A stretch of 64,000 bases of DNA from an uncultured Pseudothermotoga sp. (lineage in GTDB: Bacteria; Thermotogota; Thermotogae; Thermotogales; DSM-5069). Where the stretch lies: NCBI GenBank assembly GCA_937995655.1, contig CALKJI010000005.1, positions 248,001-312,000 of the forward strand, read 5' to 3'. Numbering within the stretch: the first letter of the stretch is position 1; each line of letters begins with the position of its first letter. The translations under genes and the position numbers were made by a program. Positions 35,419-45,774 of the stretch are shown in pieces. The notes below the pieces were generated by a model. It ran no database searches. It saw nothing but the letters and a program-made list of their open reading frames with translations, and was not told the origin of the DNA.

Positions 35419-36015
35419 GTGGTAGATGTAAAAAAGTTAGAAAGTATTATTTCTCAAATATCGGGTGTCACAGCCGTTCGGGTTGTACCTGATGGGGATA
35501 ATTTGAGAGAAATCCATGTTATAGCCGATTCAGCGAAAAATCCTAAGCAAATCGTTCGCGATGTAGAAACTGCAATATTGGCTTCGACTGGTTTGAGGAT
35601 AGACAGAAAGATAATAAGTGTTGCTCAGATGGCTGGTGAAGTGCGTACTCGTCCTGACTATGCTGTTACTTCTCTAACAACAGAAGATCTTGGGAAAAAT
35701 CTGCGTGTGACGGTTGTCGTGGAGCACGGTGAAGATAGATACGAAGGTACCGCTGAGGGTGCGAAAACAAGCATTCAGAAACTCAAGACTGCAGCAGCGG
35801 CAGTTATTTCCGCTCTCGACGAGCTAACCGAAAGTATTTATTCGGTTGACGACGTAAGAATTGTTACGTTGGCTGGTAAGGAATTCCTCCTGTGTCACAT
35901 AACCAAACTCGAAAACGGTAAAGAAAGGAGTTTAGTTGGTACTGCTGAACTTGAGAAAGATCCACTCTTAGCTGCCGCAAACGCTGCTCTTGAAGTTCTG
36001 GTCAGATATCAATAG
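35419..36015 (+). CDS. Conserved protein of unknown function
   Basis: A 198-residue soluble protein, from GTG 35419 behind GGGGGAG. The N-terminal part (ISGVTAVRVVPDGDNLREIH, VIADSAKNPKQIVRDVETAI, GLRIDRKIISVAQ) forms an alternating strand/helix domain that I recall from uncharacterised proteins of Clostridia and others; the C-terminal part (LRVTVVVEHGEDRYEGTAEG, KTAAAAVISALDELTE) looks like a second alpha/beta domain. No catalytic motif is seen. Its last 48 bases overlap the 3' end of jag on the other strand. Confidence 0.8.
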   Translation: MVDVKKLESIISQISGVTAVRVVPDGDNLREIHVIADSAKNPKQIVRDVETAILASTGLRIDRKIISVAQMAGEVRTRPDYAVTSLTTEDLGKNLRVTVVVEHGEDRYEGTAEGAKTSIQKLKTAAAAVISALDELTESIYSVDDVRIVTLAGKEFLLCHITKLENGKERSLVGTAELEKDPLLAAANAALEVLVRYQ

Positions 36016-36642
36016 ATCCTTCTTGTCCGGACAATATTCAATAACAACTTTTCTATACGGCTCTACACCGATCGAATAGCTTCTTATATCCTGATATTTT
36101 TTTACGATCTCATGTACTACGCGCCTTTCGAAAGCAAACATTGGGTCCAAAACTACTTTTCCTCTGTTTGATCTCACGCTCTCTATTACTTGTCTCACCA
36201 TTTGCTCCAGACTCTTCTTTCTCCTTTCTCTGTATTCATCTGCATCAATTATTACAGACAACTTTGTGTCACTCAGCCTGTTGAGATAAATAGTAGCGAT
36301 ATGTTGTAAGGCAGCAAGGGTCTTTCCGTGTTTACCGATCAGCCTACCAAGATCCTTTCCTCCGAGCTCAACCGAGAACTTCCTACCGACATATTGAACA
36401 TCGACGTTTATATCCCCATATGTACTCAACACTTGATTCATGAACTGTTCGAGTTTCCTTTTGTAGAATCCGTTCTTAATTGTTATCTCCACAACTGCTT
36501 CCTTAGCCATGAGACCGAAAAACCCCTTTGAGCCTTTCTCGATAACAGTATATTCAAATTCATCATCTTTAAGGTCAAATCTCTCTTTTGCCTTCTCAAT
36601 AGCTTCTGCAATAGTAGGTCCCGTGGCTCTCAATTTTTTCAC
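35968..36642 (-). CDS. jag: RNA-binding protein KhpB/Jag
   Basis: A 224-residue protein with three domains in the usual order: Jag_N (ATGPTIAEAIEKAKERFDLK, with GSKGFFGL), a KH domain (LGGKDLGRLIGKHGKTLAAL) and an R3H domain (RRVVHEIVKKYQDIRSYSIG). It binds RNA, usually with KhpA, and affects cell elongation and division in Gram-positives. GTG 36642 follows GGGGTGAG. It is the last gene of rpmH-rnpA-yidD-yidC-jag, a classic order. Confidence 0.93.
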   Translation of the reverse strand: MKKLRATGPTIAEAIEKAKERFDLKDDEFEYTVIEKGSKGFFGLMAKEAVVEITIKNGFYKRKLEQFMNQVLSTYGDINVDVQYVGRKFSVELGGKDLGRLIGKHGKTLAALQHIATIYLNRLSDTKLSVIIDADEYRERRKKSLEQMVRQVIESVRSNRGKVVLDPMFAFERRVVHEIVKKYQDIRSYSIGVEPYRKVVIEYCPDKKDLLISDQNFKSSVCGS

Positions 36643-36655
36643 AGAATCTCACCCC

Positions 36656-37987
36656 TTAAACTTTAGGCCTCAAACCGAGCAATTCTCTGGTCGTTATACC
36701 CTTGATTTTGTAACGTTTGTATATGTAATAAGTAATGAAAAGCTGAATGACAGTGTTGAGTGTGTAGTATAAAAACAGGCCACTGGGTAGTCCAACGAAC
36801 AAAAATGGAAAGATTACAGACATTATGATACCCTGCCAGGCACTCCTTGAATCTTGACTTGTTATGAGCGTATTGTAATAACTCGCGACTATAGTGATTA
36901 CTATGAACAATGCGTTCGGTCCGAAACCTCCAATAGAAAGATCATTCCACAGCAAAAACCTACTGCCAAAGGCAAACTCTTCTTGAAAGTATCTTATTAC
37001 TGCATAAAGTAAGAAGAAAACAGGTAATTGGACAAGTAACATAAGACAACCACTTGCAGGATTTACACCTTCTTCTTTGTAAACTTTCATCAATTCTTCT
37101 TGCTGTTTGGTGGGATCTTTGTACTTCTTTCTGACAGCCTCAACCTTCGGTTGAAGTTTTCTCATCTTTATCATTGATTTTGTCTGTGCGTGGTATAGAG
37201 GATAAAGAACAAGCCTTACTACAATGGTGAAGATCACAATTGTCCAACCAAAATTCTTCGTCAGTTCGAATACCCACCAAAAGAACCACACAAGTGGATA
37301 GAAAAAAGGATCGTACCATGCTGAACTACCACCTATCTTTTTTATCTCTGAAAGCAGTATTGGATAGTCATCTTCAAAAAGCTTTTTCAAAAAGACCCTT
37401 TTGTAAGGTGCCATGTGAAGTGTTATTCTTCCCAAACCACTAATAGTTAACCTGTTGGAAACAAGTTTTGCTCCGCTTACCTTTGAAACGGAAATGATTC
37501 TATTTTTCGGTGCAAAAGACACAAAATAATCTTTGATAACACGATCGTTTTCTTGATACCAAACCCTCGGGAGCGTAATAGTTACTGCATTGGTACTCTT
37601 GATTTCAACGACTGTAATATACTCTGGTGCATTTTTGAAGGTCACTATTTTTTGAACATTGTTTTCGTATTCATAGACAATTGATAGATCTCCAGTATAA
37701 GTGTTGGGTGCTACCATGGTGCCTTTGATAGTCGTTGTAACTACGTTCAATGGAGATCCTTCCAATGAAAACAATTCAAGTCCATCATTATCAGCCTGAA
37801 AAATGTGAATTTTTCTGTCGAGTGTCAAGTAAACATTGACAAGCTCACCTTTGTTGTTCAGCTCAAATTCACTGAACCGTGTAACGATCTTAAGCCCATT
37901 CTCAAGGTTTGTAACCTGAATTTCGTTTTTTGAAAAGTTCAAGGTTACAACAATAGCAATCAGTATCAAAGTAATCAATCTTTTCAA
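36656..37987 (-). CDS. yidC: Membrane protein insertase YidC
   Basis: A 443-residue YidC/Oxa1 protein: N-terminal helix, a periplasmic beta-sandwich domain of about 200 residues (smaller than in E. coli), and the C-terminal insertase core beginning [20 protein letters not shown] with [20 protein letters not shown], whose Arg in [10 protein letters not shown] lies in the hydrophilic groove. It inserts membrane proteins alone or with SecYEG. TTG 37987 follows GGAGGAG and overlaps the yidD stop by TTGA. Confidence 0.95.
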   Translation of the reverse strand: MKRLITLILIAIVVTLNFSKNEIQVTNLENGLKIVTRFSEFELNNKGELVNVYLTLDRKIHIFQADNDGLELFSLEGSPLNVVTTTIKGTMVAPNTYTGDLSIVYEYENNVQKIVTFKNAPEYITVVEIKSTNAVTITLPRVWYQENDRVIKDYFVSFAPKNRIISVSKVSGAKLVSNRLTISGLGRITLHMAPYKRVFLKKLFEDDYPILLSEIKKIGGSSAWYDPFFYPLVWFFWWVFELTKNFGWTIVIFTIVVRLVLYPLYHAQTKSMIKMRKLQPKVEAVRKKYKDPTKQQEELMKVYKEEGVNPASGCLMLLVQLPVFFLLYAVIRYFQEEFAFGSRFLLWNDLSIGGFGPNALFIVITIVASYYNTLITSQDSRSAWQGIIMSVIFPFLFVGLPSGLFLYYTLNTVIQLFITYYIYKRYKIKGITTRELLGLRPKV

Positions 37988-38223
37988 GTCGATCTCCTCC
38001 TTAGTGTAAATTTCTCTGGCACAGGGTCATTACCTCCCGGATTCAACGGATTACATCTAACAATTCTCCTCAGTGCAAGGTATCCACCTTTGAGTATGCC
38101 AAATCGTTCAATTGCTTGAATGGCATAATTTGAACAAGTAGGGTTAAACCTACATGTTGGTGGTTTCAATGGGGAGATATATCTTTGATAGAAACGTATC
38201 ACCCATATAAATATCTCTCTCAT
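37984..38223 (-). CDS. yidD: Membrane protein insertion efficiency factor YidD
   Basis: A 79-residue basic protein with the family core [40 protein letters not shown] and [13 protein letters not shown], including the three conserved cysteines. It lies between rnpA and yidC with 4-base overlaps on both sides (ATGA and TTGA), as in most bacteria. Confidence 0.95.
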   Translation of the reverse strand: MREIFIWVIRFYQRYISPLKPPTCRFNPTCSNYAIQAIERFGILKGGYLALRRIVRCNPLNPGGNDPVPEKFTLRRRST

Positions 38224-38576
38224 TTCTCAATCCTCTTCATTAAATCACAGAGTTCTCTTTGGATAAAAGAATAGGATAAACCTTCAAAGACTTCTGACAG
38301 GGCTTTCCGGGGAAGTATGATTATATCAAAGCCCTTGACCAGTTCATTTTTCATAAGCCTGTAAGCTTCCTTTATCCAACGCCGAATTTTATTTCTCTCG
38401 TGAGCCTTACCAAATTTTTTCTTCACCATCACAGCTATTCTATTGTAATCAAGGCCGTTCTGAACATATACAACGGTGAAAAAGTCATTTTGGAGAACCT
38501 TCCCTTCTTGGAACACCCTGTCGAAGTCTTTGGTGAGTTTCAGACGTTCCATCCTGGGCAAAGAAAAATCACTCAA
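38220..38576 (-). CDS. rnpA: Ribonuclease P protein component
   Basis: A 118-residue basic protein that helps the RNase P RNA cut tRNA precursors. It shows [40 protein letters not shown] and the RNR-type motif [21 protein letters not shown] place the start at TTG 38576, which overlaps the rpmH stop by TTGA and has GGAG eight bases upstream; this also matches the N-terminal offset of Thermotoga RnpA as remembered. An ATG at 38591 lies inside rpmH. Confidence 0.9.
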   Translation of the reverse strand: MSDFSLPRMERLKLTKDFDRVFQEGKVLQNDFFTVVYVQNGLDYNRIAVMVKKKFGKAHERNKIRRWIKEAYRLMKNELVKGFDIIILPRKALSEVFEGLSYSFIQRELCDLMKRIEK

Positions 38577-38707
38577 ACAGCAATTCTCCATCTACCTCTT
38601 GCACGCCTTCGAGCCAAAACTTTGCGACCAGATGGCGTTCTTGATCTTGCCAGAAAACCATGTGTCTTCTGCCTTTTTCTACGATTGGGTTGATAAGTTC
38701 TCTTCAT
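38573..38707 (-). CDS. rpmH: 50S ribosomal protein L34
   Basis: A 44-residue ribosomal protein, [18 protein letters not shown] at the start and [18 protein letters not shown] at the end, an unmistakable L34. The ATG 38707 follows AAGGAGGATCAAGG. It heads the rnpA-yidD-yidC-jag cluster. A -10-like TACAAT lies at about 38747-38752 (minus). No dnaA gene lies next to it, so this is not a classic dnaA-rpmH origin arrangement. Confidence 0.95.
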   Translation of the reverse strand: MKRTYQPNRRKRQKTHGFLARSRTPSGRKVLARRRARGRWRIAV

Positions 38708-38773
38708 CCTTGATCCTCCTTCTGTATCTTGTTATAACCTTTGCCATTGTACCATATGCCAAATGTAGTATGA

Positions 38774-39826
38774 TCAACCAACTCTATTTTTAATCATACC
38801 AATTGCTGAAGCAATTGCCAATGCCCTTTTCTCGCCTATCCCATCGACAGATTGAAGGTTATCAATACTTGCTTCGCTTAATGTCCTGAGGTTCTTAAAA
38901 GTTTTCACAACCTTTACAGACACACTTATAGGTATCTTTGCAGCGTACTTCAAAACTCTATAACCCCGTGGATGAAAAATCATTTCACCGGCTTGAGCTA
39001 AATTTTGAACGTCCATCCCCAGAGTTCGAATTATTCTCAGCAGAGTGATTTCTCTATCTTTACCTAAAGACTCGACAACCTCCCGAGCTTGTTCTAAATC
39101 TAAATCCTTTTGAGCGTAGTCCATCACCAATAAACATGTTATATCCTCAACATCTTCTAATATCTCTTCCATTTGCATGCTCATTAATCTTCCTTCTTCA
39201 CCAAGCTCTACCAAATAGGGATATGCTTCTTCGTAAGTCTTGAGAATGCTCACTCCCTTTTCTATCGCACGAGCAACATCATACACCGATACTCCAGAAC
39301 GAAATTCATTGATCTCCATTTCAGATACGATCTTGTCAAAATTGATTCTGTATTTCTCCAAGGTATTTATAGCCTGTGATACTCTTGCCATTAAAACACG
39401 AGTGTCGTTCATTACGTACTTATGTTGACCACAGTAAACTGATATCACATTTCTTCTTTTGGATATTGCAACAACCATCTGGCCAGTTTGCTTTGCTACT
39501 CGCTCAGCTGTTCGATGTCTCATTCCAGTTTCCAGAGTCGGAATCATTGGGTCAGGAACCAAGTGGACATTTGCAAAAAGTATCTTGGAGAGGTCTTCCG
39601 AGATAACTATTGCACCATCCATTTTTGCCAGCTCATAAAGTCTCTCTGGTGAGAAGGCACAATCTAAATCAAATCCTCCTTGGATTATATCCTCATATTT
39701 CTGAGGGTCATCAACGAAGAAAAGTAGCGCGCCAAGATTTGCCGACAGGATATCATCTAAAGCCTTTCTCAATTTAGTACCCGGTGAAAGTAGAGCAATC
39801 TTGCTGAGGAGCTCGTCAGGTATCAA
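38774..39826 (-). CDS. disA: Diadenylate cyclase DisA
   Basis: A 350-residue protein that makes cyclic di-AMP from two ATP and scans DNA. The N-terminal DAC domain has the catalytic motifs DGAIVIS (about residues 70-76) and GMRHRTAERVAKQTG; a helical spine and a C-terminal HhH domain follow (SIDNLQSVDGIGEKRALAIA). It starts at TTG 39826 behind GGGGGTGACC, just after the radA stop. Its place next to radA is common; RadA is known to restrain DisA in Bacillus. The product signal controls potassium, cell wall and DNA-damage responses elsewhere. Confidence 0.95.
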   Translation of the reverse strand: MIPDELLSKIALLSPGTKLRKALDDILSANLGALLFFVDDPQKYEDIIQGGFDLDCAFSPERLYELAKMDGAIVISEDLSKILFANVHLVPDPMIPTLETGMRHRTAERVAKQTGQMVVAISKRRNVISVYCGQHKYVMNDTRVLMARVSQAINTLEKYRINFDKIVSEMEINEFRSGVSVYDVARAIEKGVSILKTYEEAYPYLVELGEEGRLMSMQMEEILEDVEDITCLLVMDYAQKDLDLEQAREVVESLGKDREITLLRIIRTLGMDVQNLAQAGEMIFHPRGYRVLKYAAKIPISVSVKVVKTFKNLRTLSEASIDNLQSVDGIGEKRALAIASAIGMIKNRVG

Positions 39827-39827
39827 G

Positions 39828-41147
39828 TCAGGTCACCCCCAGTACTCTGCCAAGTTCTCGTACAGAACTTATCTTTTGGATATCTTCCTCCTTCAGCTCT
39901 GCTGTCCTAGGAATAATTATTGAACTGATGCCGACTTTTCTGATGGCCTCAATTCTTGATTTCAAACGATGGACATGCTTCAAAGACCCATCTAAGCTGA
40001 CTTCACCGATCAATGACATTCCACCAATCCTTTTGTCTAACATCGAGGAGAGTAACGCGCCAACAACTGCTGCATCTATACCAGGATCGGTAATTTTCAA
40101 GCCCCCCAGTATATTAACATATACATCGTGCGATTCTATGGGCAGATGCATATGTCTTCCTATAACGGCAAGCAACAATAGTAATCTTGTCATCTCAAAG
40201 CCATTGCTCACTCTTCTGGGTACTGCACTCTTAGTTCTCGAAACAAGTGCTTGTACCTGTACCACAAAAGTTCGAGATCCCTCGACTGCACATGTTAAGC
40301 AGTTGCCAGGCAGCTGATCTTCGGTATCGTAAAAAGCAGGATTTATAACTTGTTTGAGGCCATCTTCCGTCATCTCAAAGATTGCGACCTCTCCCGATGG
40401 ACCAAAGCGATTCTTCATAATCCTAAGAACTCTCAGTTCGGTATTTCTCTCACCTTCAAAGTAAACAACCGTATCTACCAAGTGTTCAACCAGCTTTGGT
40501 CCCGATATCTCACCACTCTTAGTTATGTGTGCTATGATGATACTTGGAATCGACAGTTCTTTGCATCTTTCTATTATTTTCTCAGCACAAGTACGAATCT
40601 GCAATATGCTGCCAGGATAGGTTCCTACCTGGGGAGAGTACATTGTCTGCAATGAATCGATTATAAGCAAACTGTAATTGTGGTTAAGCAAATCGACTAC
40701 TTGCTCTAAGTCATTCTCAGAGCAAACCATTATCTTCTCGGGATCGTCATGGAAAAGTCTTTGAGACCTGATAGCTATCTGATCTACCGATTCTTCGGCT
40801 GCAACATATAGTGTTTCCAATCCATTTCTCGAGAATTGGTTACATATCTCAAGAGCCAAGGTACTCTTGCCAACGCCTGGTTCTCCACCAAGTAAGATCA
40901 CCTGTCCTGGCAAAATACCACCACCCAGAGCTGCATCGAGCTCTGTGAAACCGGTACTTAATCTATTGATTGTCTCGGCGGACTTCTTGGCTTCCCTTAG
41001 GCTTAGAACTACTGCTCTGTTTTGTTTTGAGATCTTTGCCTTTATTTCACTTGCACTGTTCCATTCACCGCACTTAGGGCATCTACCGAACCATTGCAAT
41101 GATTCATAGCCACAGTTTGTACAAACGAAATAGGCTTTTTCCTTCAT
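39828..41147 (-). CDS. radA: DNA repair protein RadA
   Basis: A 439-residue branch-migration ATPase: zinc finger CTNCGYESLQWFGRCPKCGEW at the N-terminus (four Cys), RecA-like core with Walker A GGEPGVGKST, the RadA-specific KNRFGPSGEVAIF, and a C-terminal Lon-protease-like domain (DVYVNILGGLKITDPGIDAA). It takes part in homologous recombination. It overlaps the clpC stop by ATGA and precedes disA, with which it probably works. Confidence 0.96.
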   Translation of the reverse strand: MKEKAYFVCTNCGYESLQWFGRCPKCGEWNSASEIKAKISKQNRAVVLSLREAKKSAETINRLSTGFTELDAALGGGILPGQVILLGGEPGVGKSTLALEICNQFSRNGLETLYVAAEESVDQIAIRSQRLFHDDPEKIMVCSENDLEQVVDLLNHNYSLLIIDSLQTMYSPQVGTYPGSILQIRTCAEKIIERCKELSIPSIIIAHITKSGEISGPKLVEHLVDTVVYFEGERNTELRVLRIMKNRFGPSGEVAIFEMTEDGLKQVINPAFYDTEDQLPGNCLTCAVEGSRTFVVQVQALVSRTKSAVPRRVSNGFEMTRLLLLLAVIGRHMHLPIESHDVYVNILGGLKITDPGIDAAVVGALLSSMLDKRIGGMSLIGEVSLDGSLKHVHRLKSRIEAIRKVGISSIIIPRTAELKEEDIQKISSVRELGRVLGVT

Positions 41148-43597
41148 TTTTTGAGTACACCTGTTCTATGTTTTTTCTTGACAAACTTCAAACCATTTTC
41201 ATCAGCCTTGCAAATCACAGTATCCATCGGGTTAAACTTCCCTCTGAGAATCTCTTCTGCAAGAGGATCTTCCAGATATTGTTGAATAGCTCTCTTCAAT
41301 GGTCTTGCACCAAAGATAGGATCGTATCCTTTTTCGATCAAGAACTGCTTTGCTTCTTTGGTCAATTTCAGTGTGATTCCCTTGCTCACAAGTCTCTCCT
41401 GGACATCAGATACAAGTATATCGATGATTTTTTCTATGTGTTCCCGTGTCAATGAATGAAAAACTATGATTTCGTCTACTCTGTTTAGAAATTCTGGTCT
41501 GAAGGTTTTCTTAACCTCCTCTAGAACGAGGTTCTTCATCTCCTGATAATCTTTCTGTGCATCCTCGGAAGAGACAAAACCCATGGTCTTCTTTGATTTA
41601 TTAATGAGAGTTCCTCCTATGTTGCTTGTCATCACGACTATTGTGTTCTTGAAATCGACCTCTCTCCCCTGTGAATCAGTCAACCTGCCATCATCCATTA
41701 TCTGCAGCAAAATGTTGAACACGTCCGGATGCGCCTTCTCTATTTCATCAAACAAGATCACCGAGAAAGGTCTCCTTCTGACTCTTTCAGTGAGTGTTCC
41801 GCCTTCTTCGTATCCCACATATCCGGGGGGTGCACCAATCAATCTTGAGACAGAGAATCGCTCCATGTACTCACTCATATCGAACCTAAGAAGTGCCTTT
41901 TCATCACCGAATAAGTGTGCTGCCAGTACTTTTGTGAGCTCTGTCTTTCCAACACCTGTTGGTCCCAAAAACAGGAACACACCTATTGGTCTTCTTGGAT
42001 CTTTGAGTCCACTCCTAGCTCTTCTTATAGCCTTTGAAATGGCCTTTATAGCTTCTTCTTGTCCAACTATTCGTTGGTGCAATGCCTTTTCCAAACTTAA
42101 CAATTTCATACTTTCACTCTCTTCAATTTTCATCAAAGGAATTCCTGTCCATCCAGAAACCACTTCAGCGATTTGATCGATATCAACGGTTACAATCGAT
42201 GACTCTACGGACTTTCGCCACTGTTCATATCTGTCGGCGTATTCTTGGTTTAGTGTTTTCTCCTTCTCTTTAAGTTCTGCTGCCTTTTCATAATCTTGAT
42301 TGAGTACTGCCAACTCTTTGTTCGATTTCACATCTTCAAGTTGTTTTTTCAACTGTTGCAGGTGCTGTGGAATTACGAAACTTTTGAGTCTAGCCCTGGC
42401 TGCTGCCTCATCTATCACATCAATTGCTTTATCTGGTAAAAAGTGGTCTGTTATGTATCTTTTTGAGAGATAGACCGCAGCTTCCAGTGCACTATCTGTG
42501 TACTTAACTCTGTGATGAGATTCATATTTGTACCTGAGACCTTTAAGTATGTTCAGAGTTTCCTCAATCGTCGGTTCGCGAACATAGATCTTTTGAAATC
42601 TTCTTTCCAGTGCAGCATCCTTTTCGATATACTTTCTATATTCATCTGGAGTCGTAGCACCTATACATCTAATTTCTCCACGCGCAAGGGCCGGTTTCAA
42701 TATGTTTGCAGCATCTACAGCTCCTTCTGCAGAACCAGCACCAACTATCGTATGAACTTCGTCGATGAAAAGGATTATGTTTGGATCTTTGGTAACTATT
42801 TGAAGCAGCTTCTTCATTCGTTTTTCAAATTCACCACGATATTTCGTTCCAGCAACGAGGGCGGCTACATCCAGCGAGAATATTGTCTTACGCTTGAGAG
42901 GCTCAGGAACCTCGCCTGAAACAATTCTCTGTGCAAGCCCTTCCACGATGGCAGTTTTACCAATTCCTGGTTCACCGATGAGAACAGGATTGTTCTTTTT
43001 TCTTCGCACGAGTATCTGCATGACCCGTTCTATTTCTTCTTCTCTTCCGATCACAGGATCCAGTTGGTTCTTGGTAGCAAGGGCAGTCAAGTCTATTCCA
43101 AAGCCCTCCAAGTGTCTCACTGAAGCATTTTCAACGGTCCTGTCTTCTTCAAGTTCTGTATTCTTTGGTGAGGCGTTCTCAACGATAACTTTCCTGAGCA
43201 TTCCAAGATCGATTCCCATTTTCCTAAGTACATGAACGGCTATACCTTCTCCTTCTCTAATGATGCCAAGCAATATATGTTCAGGATGAATCTTATCGCT
43301 TCCCAGGTACTTTGCCTCTTCATAGGCTAACTCTATGACTCTTTTGGCGCGTGGAGTCATCTGAGGAGAGTTTGAAAATCCACGCATTCCCATACCTACC
43401 ATTGAAATAACTTCATTCTTTGTTCGAGCGTAGGTTATACCCATCTCAGCAAGTGCATCGACAATGGGTAAGTCTTGTTTCAAAATCGCCAGAAGTATAT
43501 GTTCTGTTCCTACATATGAATGTCCCATTTCTTTTGCCTCATTCTGGGCTTCAACGAAGACCTGTGCTGATCTTTCAGAAAATCTGTCGAACATCAT
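41144..43597 (-). CDS. clpC: AAA+ chaperone ClpC
   Basis: An 817-residue Hsp100: paired N-domain ([38 protein letters not shown]), first AAA+ module ([18 protein letters not shown]), middle domain with UVR-like [20 protein letters not shown], second AAA+ module ([20 protein letters not shown]) and D2-small domain. It unfolds proteins for ClpP. Two adjacent ATG codons (43597, 43594) follow GGGGTGAT; the second is better spaced. No mcsA/mcsB or ctsR gene is seen upstream, so control differs from Bacillus. Confidence 0.96.
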   Translation of the reverse strand: MMFDRFSERSAQVFVEAQNEAKEMGHSYVGTEHILLAILKQDLPIVDALAEMGITYARTKNEVISMVGMGMRGFSNSPQMTPRAKRVIELAYEEAKYLGSDKIHPEHILLGIIREGEGIAVHVLRKMGIDLGMLRKVIVENASPKNTELEEDRTVENASVRHLEGFGIDLTALATKNQLDPVIGREEEIERVMQILVRRKKNNPVLIGEPGIGKTAIVEGLAQRIVSGEVPEPLKRKTIFSLDVAALVAGTKYRGEFEKRMKKLLQIVTKDPNIILFIDEVHTIVGAGSAEGAVDAANILKPALARGEIRCIGATTPDEYRKYIEKDAALERRFQKIYVREPTIEETLNILKGLRYKYESHHRVKYTDSALEAAVYLSKRYITDHFLPDKAIDVIDEAAARARLKSFVIPQHLQQLKKQLEDVKSNKELAVLNQDYEKAAELKEKEKTLNQEYADRYEQWRKSVESSIVTVDIDQIAEVVSGWTGIPLMKIEESESMKLLSLEKALHQRIVGQEEAIKAISKAIRRARSGLKDPRRPIGVFLFLGPTGVGKTELTKVLAAHLFGDEKALLRFDMSEYMERFSVSRLIGAPPGYVGYEEGGTLTERVRRRPFSVILFDEIEKAHPDVFNILLQIMDDGRLTDSQGREVDFKNTIVVMTSNIGGTLINKSKKTMGFVSSEDAQKDYQEMKNLVLEEVKKTFRPEFLNRVDEIIVFHSLTREHIEKIIDILVSDVQERLVSKGITLKLTKEAKQFLIEKGYDPIFGARPLKRAIQQYLEDPLAEEILRGKFNPMDTVICKADENGLKFVKKKHRTGVLKK

Positions 43598-43607
43598 ATC
43601 ACCCCTT

Positions 43608-44186
43608 TCAAGTCATGAAGCTAATTACTAAAGCAACTGTGTTGTTGAGGCAGTGTATTATCATTGGTGGAACAAGAGATCCAGAGATTTCTCTTGCAAT
43701 GCTCAAAACTATAGACATCACGAAAATTTGTGGGAAGATATCCAATGGATGAAAAAATGAAAAGAACAAAGCGGTAAGAATTATCGTAGAATTTACGCTG
43801 AGTTTTCTACGTACCAGTCCTTGAGCATAACCTCTGAAAGCCATTTCCTCAGAAACGGGCCCCAGGAATGTTACCAATATGGCTGTTGTTAAATCAACTT
43901 TTTGTATTTGAGTGGTCGTACCAACAGTTGGGAAGATAAGACTCACTAGTGCCATCAAAACGTATATCAGTGGTAGAAACAGGATGCTCTTCAGTAACCA
44001 TTTGCCATCAAGTCTGAAAAGGTCAGACAGTTTCTCACCAGTTTTCAAGGTGAAGTATAGACTGACCACGAAAAGACCGGCATACCATATTGCGATGAAC
44101 AACATATTCGAAAGGTAGTACGCCATTATAGAACCTATCCAGAGTATTATCAATAATATTAAAAACCTCGTTACTGACTTACCCAT
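43608..44186 (-). CDS. CPBP family intramembrane metalloprotease
   Basis: A 192-residue membrane protein with the CPBP/Rce1-like motifs SEEMAFRGYAQGLVRRKL (EExxxR), FFSFFHPLDIFPQIF (FxxxH) and PMIIHCLNNTVAL (HxxxN). Family members include CAAX-prenyl proteases and bacteriocin self-immunity proteins; bacterial roles are mostly unknown. The start is ATG 44186 with GAGGAG ten bases upstream; the longer frame to 44243 would translate the rpsT terminator. It is the first gene before clpC. Confidence 0.87.
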   Translation of the reverse strand: MGKSVTRFLILLIILWIGSIMAYYLSNMLFIAIWYAGLFVVSLYFTLKTGEKLSDLFRLDGKWLLKSILFLPLIYVLMALVSLIFPTVGTTTQIQKVDLTTAILVTFLGPVSEEMAFRGYAQGLVRRKLSVNSTIILTALFFSFFHPLDIFPQIFVMSIVLSIAREISGSLVPPMIIHCLNNTVALVISFMT

Positions 44187-44221
44187 TTTCAAATTTCTCC
44201 TCATTACAATTTTATCACACA

Positions 44222-44252
44222 ACAAAAACCAGCACCAGTGCATAGGTGCTGG
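44222..44252 (-). terminator. Strong intrinsic terminator after rpsT
   Basis: On the minus strand CCAGCACC, an eight-base loop and GGTGCTGG are followed by TTTTTGTTG. It closes the long minus-strand gene run that ends with metK and rpsT. Confidence 0.9.
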
Positions 44253-44299
44253 AACAGGTTAGAAAAGTAACTTAAACCTTTTTATAGATTTTTTTACAC

Positions 44300-44566
44300 T
44301 CAGATTTTTGCAGTCTTCATTAGGCGAGATTTTCTTCGAGCTGCTTGATTCTTATGAATAACTCCCTTAGAGGCTGCTTTATCAATCGTTGAGATAGCAT
44401 TTTTCAAAAGCTTATTTACGTTCTCTGGTGATTCTTTTGCCTTAACAGCATCGAGCAATTTCTTGATAGCGTTCTTCATCTGAGTCTTATATGTCTTATT
44501 CTTAATTTTTCTTTCAATAGCTTCTTCGGCTCTCTTCACCACTGATCTTTTTACCTTCTTTGCCAT
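44300..44566 (-). CDS. rpsT: 30S ribosomal protein S20
   Basis: An 88-residue basic helical protein: KKVKRSVVKRAEEAIERKI, the central AIKKLLDAVKAKESPENVNK and the C-terminal AASKGVIHKNQAARRKSRLM are typical for S20, which binds 16S rRNA early in assembly. ATG 44566 follows AGGAGGAGAAAT. It lies 17 bases after metK and is followed by a strong terminator. Confidence 0.96.
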   Translation of the reverse strand: MAKKVKRSVVKRAEEAIERKIKNKTYKTQMKNAIKKLLDAVKAKESPENVNKLLKNAISTIDKAASKGVIHKNQAARRKSRLMKTAKI

Positions 44567-44583
44567 CTATTTCTCCTCCTCCT

Positions 44584-45774
44584 TCACATATTGAATGCTC
44601 TTTTGAGCTCGGAAACAGCATCAAGGTTCTCCCAGGTAAAATCTGGATCGTTTCGACCAAAGTGACCATAGGCTGCAGTCTTTTTGTAGATAGGTCTTCT
44701 GAGGTTTAGTTTTCTTATAATAGCAAGTGGCCGGAAATCAAAAATCTGTGTTATCACATCTACGAGTTTTCTTTCATCGACCTTCGACGTACCAAAGGTA
44801 TCTATCATAAGAGAGACAGGCCTTGCTTTACCTATCGCATAAGCAACCTGCAACATAAATTTATCGGCTAAACCAGCAGCAACAACGTTTTTTGCCACAT
44901 AACGTGCCATGTAATGTGCCGATCTATCGACCTTTGTTGGATCCTTGCCACTGAATGCTCCTCCTCCATGAGGAACCCAACCACCATATGTGTCGACTAT
45001 TATCTTCCTACCAGTCAAACCTGTATCTGCCGATGGACCACCAAGGACAAATCTGCCCGTCGGATTTACCAGTATTTTGACCTGATCATTCCAGTATTGC
45101 TCTGGAATAGTTGGCTTGATCACATGTTCTATTAGGGCATCTCTCAAATCACTTATAGTAACGTCCGGATCATGTTGAGCTGATATCAGCACCGTATCAA
45201 CACGAACAGGTTTACCGTTCTCGTCATACTCTATGGTCACCTGAGTTTTTCCATCGGGTCTCAAAAAGGGTATAAGCTTTTCCTTTCTCACTTTTGCCAA
45301 TCTCATTGAAAGTTTATGGGCCAGGATTATGGGTAGTGGCATGAATTCAGGTGTTTCATTGGTTGCGTAGCCAAACATCATTCCCTGGTCTCCGGCACCG
45401 ACCTTATCGAATTCGTCTTCATCGTTGTTCTTTTCTCTTGCTTCCAGTGCCTTGTTCACACCGAGTGCAATGTCAGGAGATTGACTGTGTATCGATGTAA
45501 AAACTCCACAAGTCTCACCATCAAAGCCATATTTTGCGCGCGTATATCCTACTTCCAAAATTGTTTTTCTTACAATATCCTGTACATCCACATAGGCTTC
45601 AGTCGTAACTTCTCCGGCAACAACTGCTATACCAGTTGTCACAAGTGTCTCCACAGCTACTCTTGCATCGGGATCTTGTTCAATGATTGCGTCCAAAATG
45701 GCATCTGAGATCTGGTCCGCCACCTTGTCTGGATGTCCTTCAGTAACACTCTCGCTCGTAAAAAGTTTTTTCAT
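44584..45774 (-). CDS. metK: S-adenosylmethionine synthase
   Basis: A 396-residue enzyme making SAM from methionine and ATP. Seen are [38 protein letters not shown], the P-loop-like [19 protein letters not shown] and the C-terminal [20 protein letters not shown] 45774 follows GAGGAGGAG and overlaps the previous stop (ATGA). No SAM riboswitch is seen upstream; the gene sits inside an operon. Confidence 0.97.
   Translation of the reverse strand: MKKLFTSESVTEGHPDKVADQISDAILDAIIEQDPDARVAVETLVTTGIAVVAGEVTTEAYVDVQDIVRKTILEVGYTRAKYGFDGETCGVFTSIHSQSPDIALGVNKALEAREKNNDEDEFDKVGAGDQGMMFGYATNETPEFMPLPIILAHKLSMRLAKVRKEKLIPFLRPDGKTQVTIEYDENGKPVRVDTVLISAQHDPDVTISDLRDALIEHVIKPTIPEQYWNDQVKILVNPTGRFVLGGPSADTGLTGRKIIVDTYGGWVPHGGGAFSGKDPTKVDRSAHYMARYVAKNVVAAGLADKFMLQVAYAIGKARPVSLMIDTFGTSKVDERKLVDVITQIFDFRPLAIIRKLNLRRPIYKKTAAYGHFGRNDPDFTWENLDAVSELKRAFNM

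Noticed and set aside
38573-38773. Replication origin beside rpmH
   Set aside because: There is no dnaA or dnaN gene, and no cluster of DnaA-box-like repeats was noticed; the rpmH-rnpA cluster alone does not show an origin.
41583-42176. 197-residue plus-strand open frame inside clpC
   Set aside because: Antisense to the second AAA+ module, with low-complexity serine-rich translation and no start signal.
44187-44243. N-terminal extension of the CPBP protease (HWCWFLLCDK)
   Set aside because: It translates the rpsT terminator; a proper binding site precedes ATG 44186.
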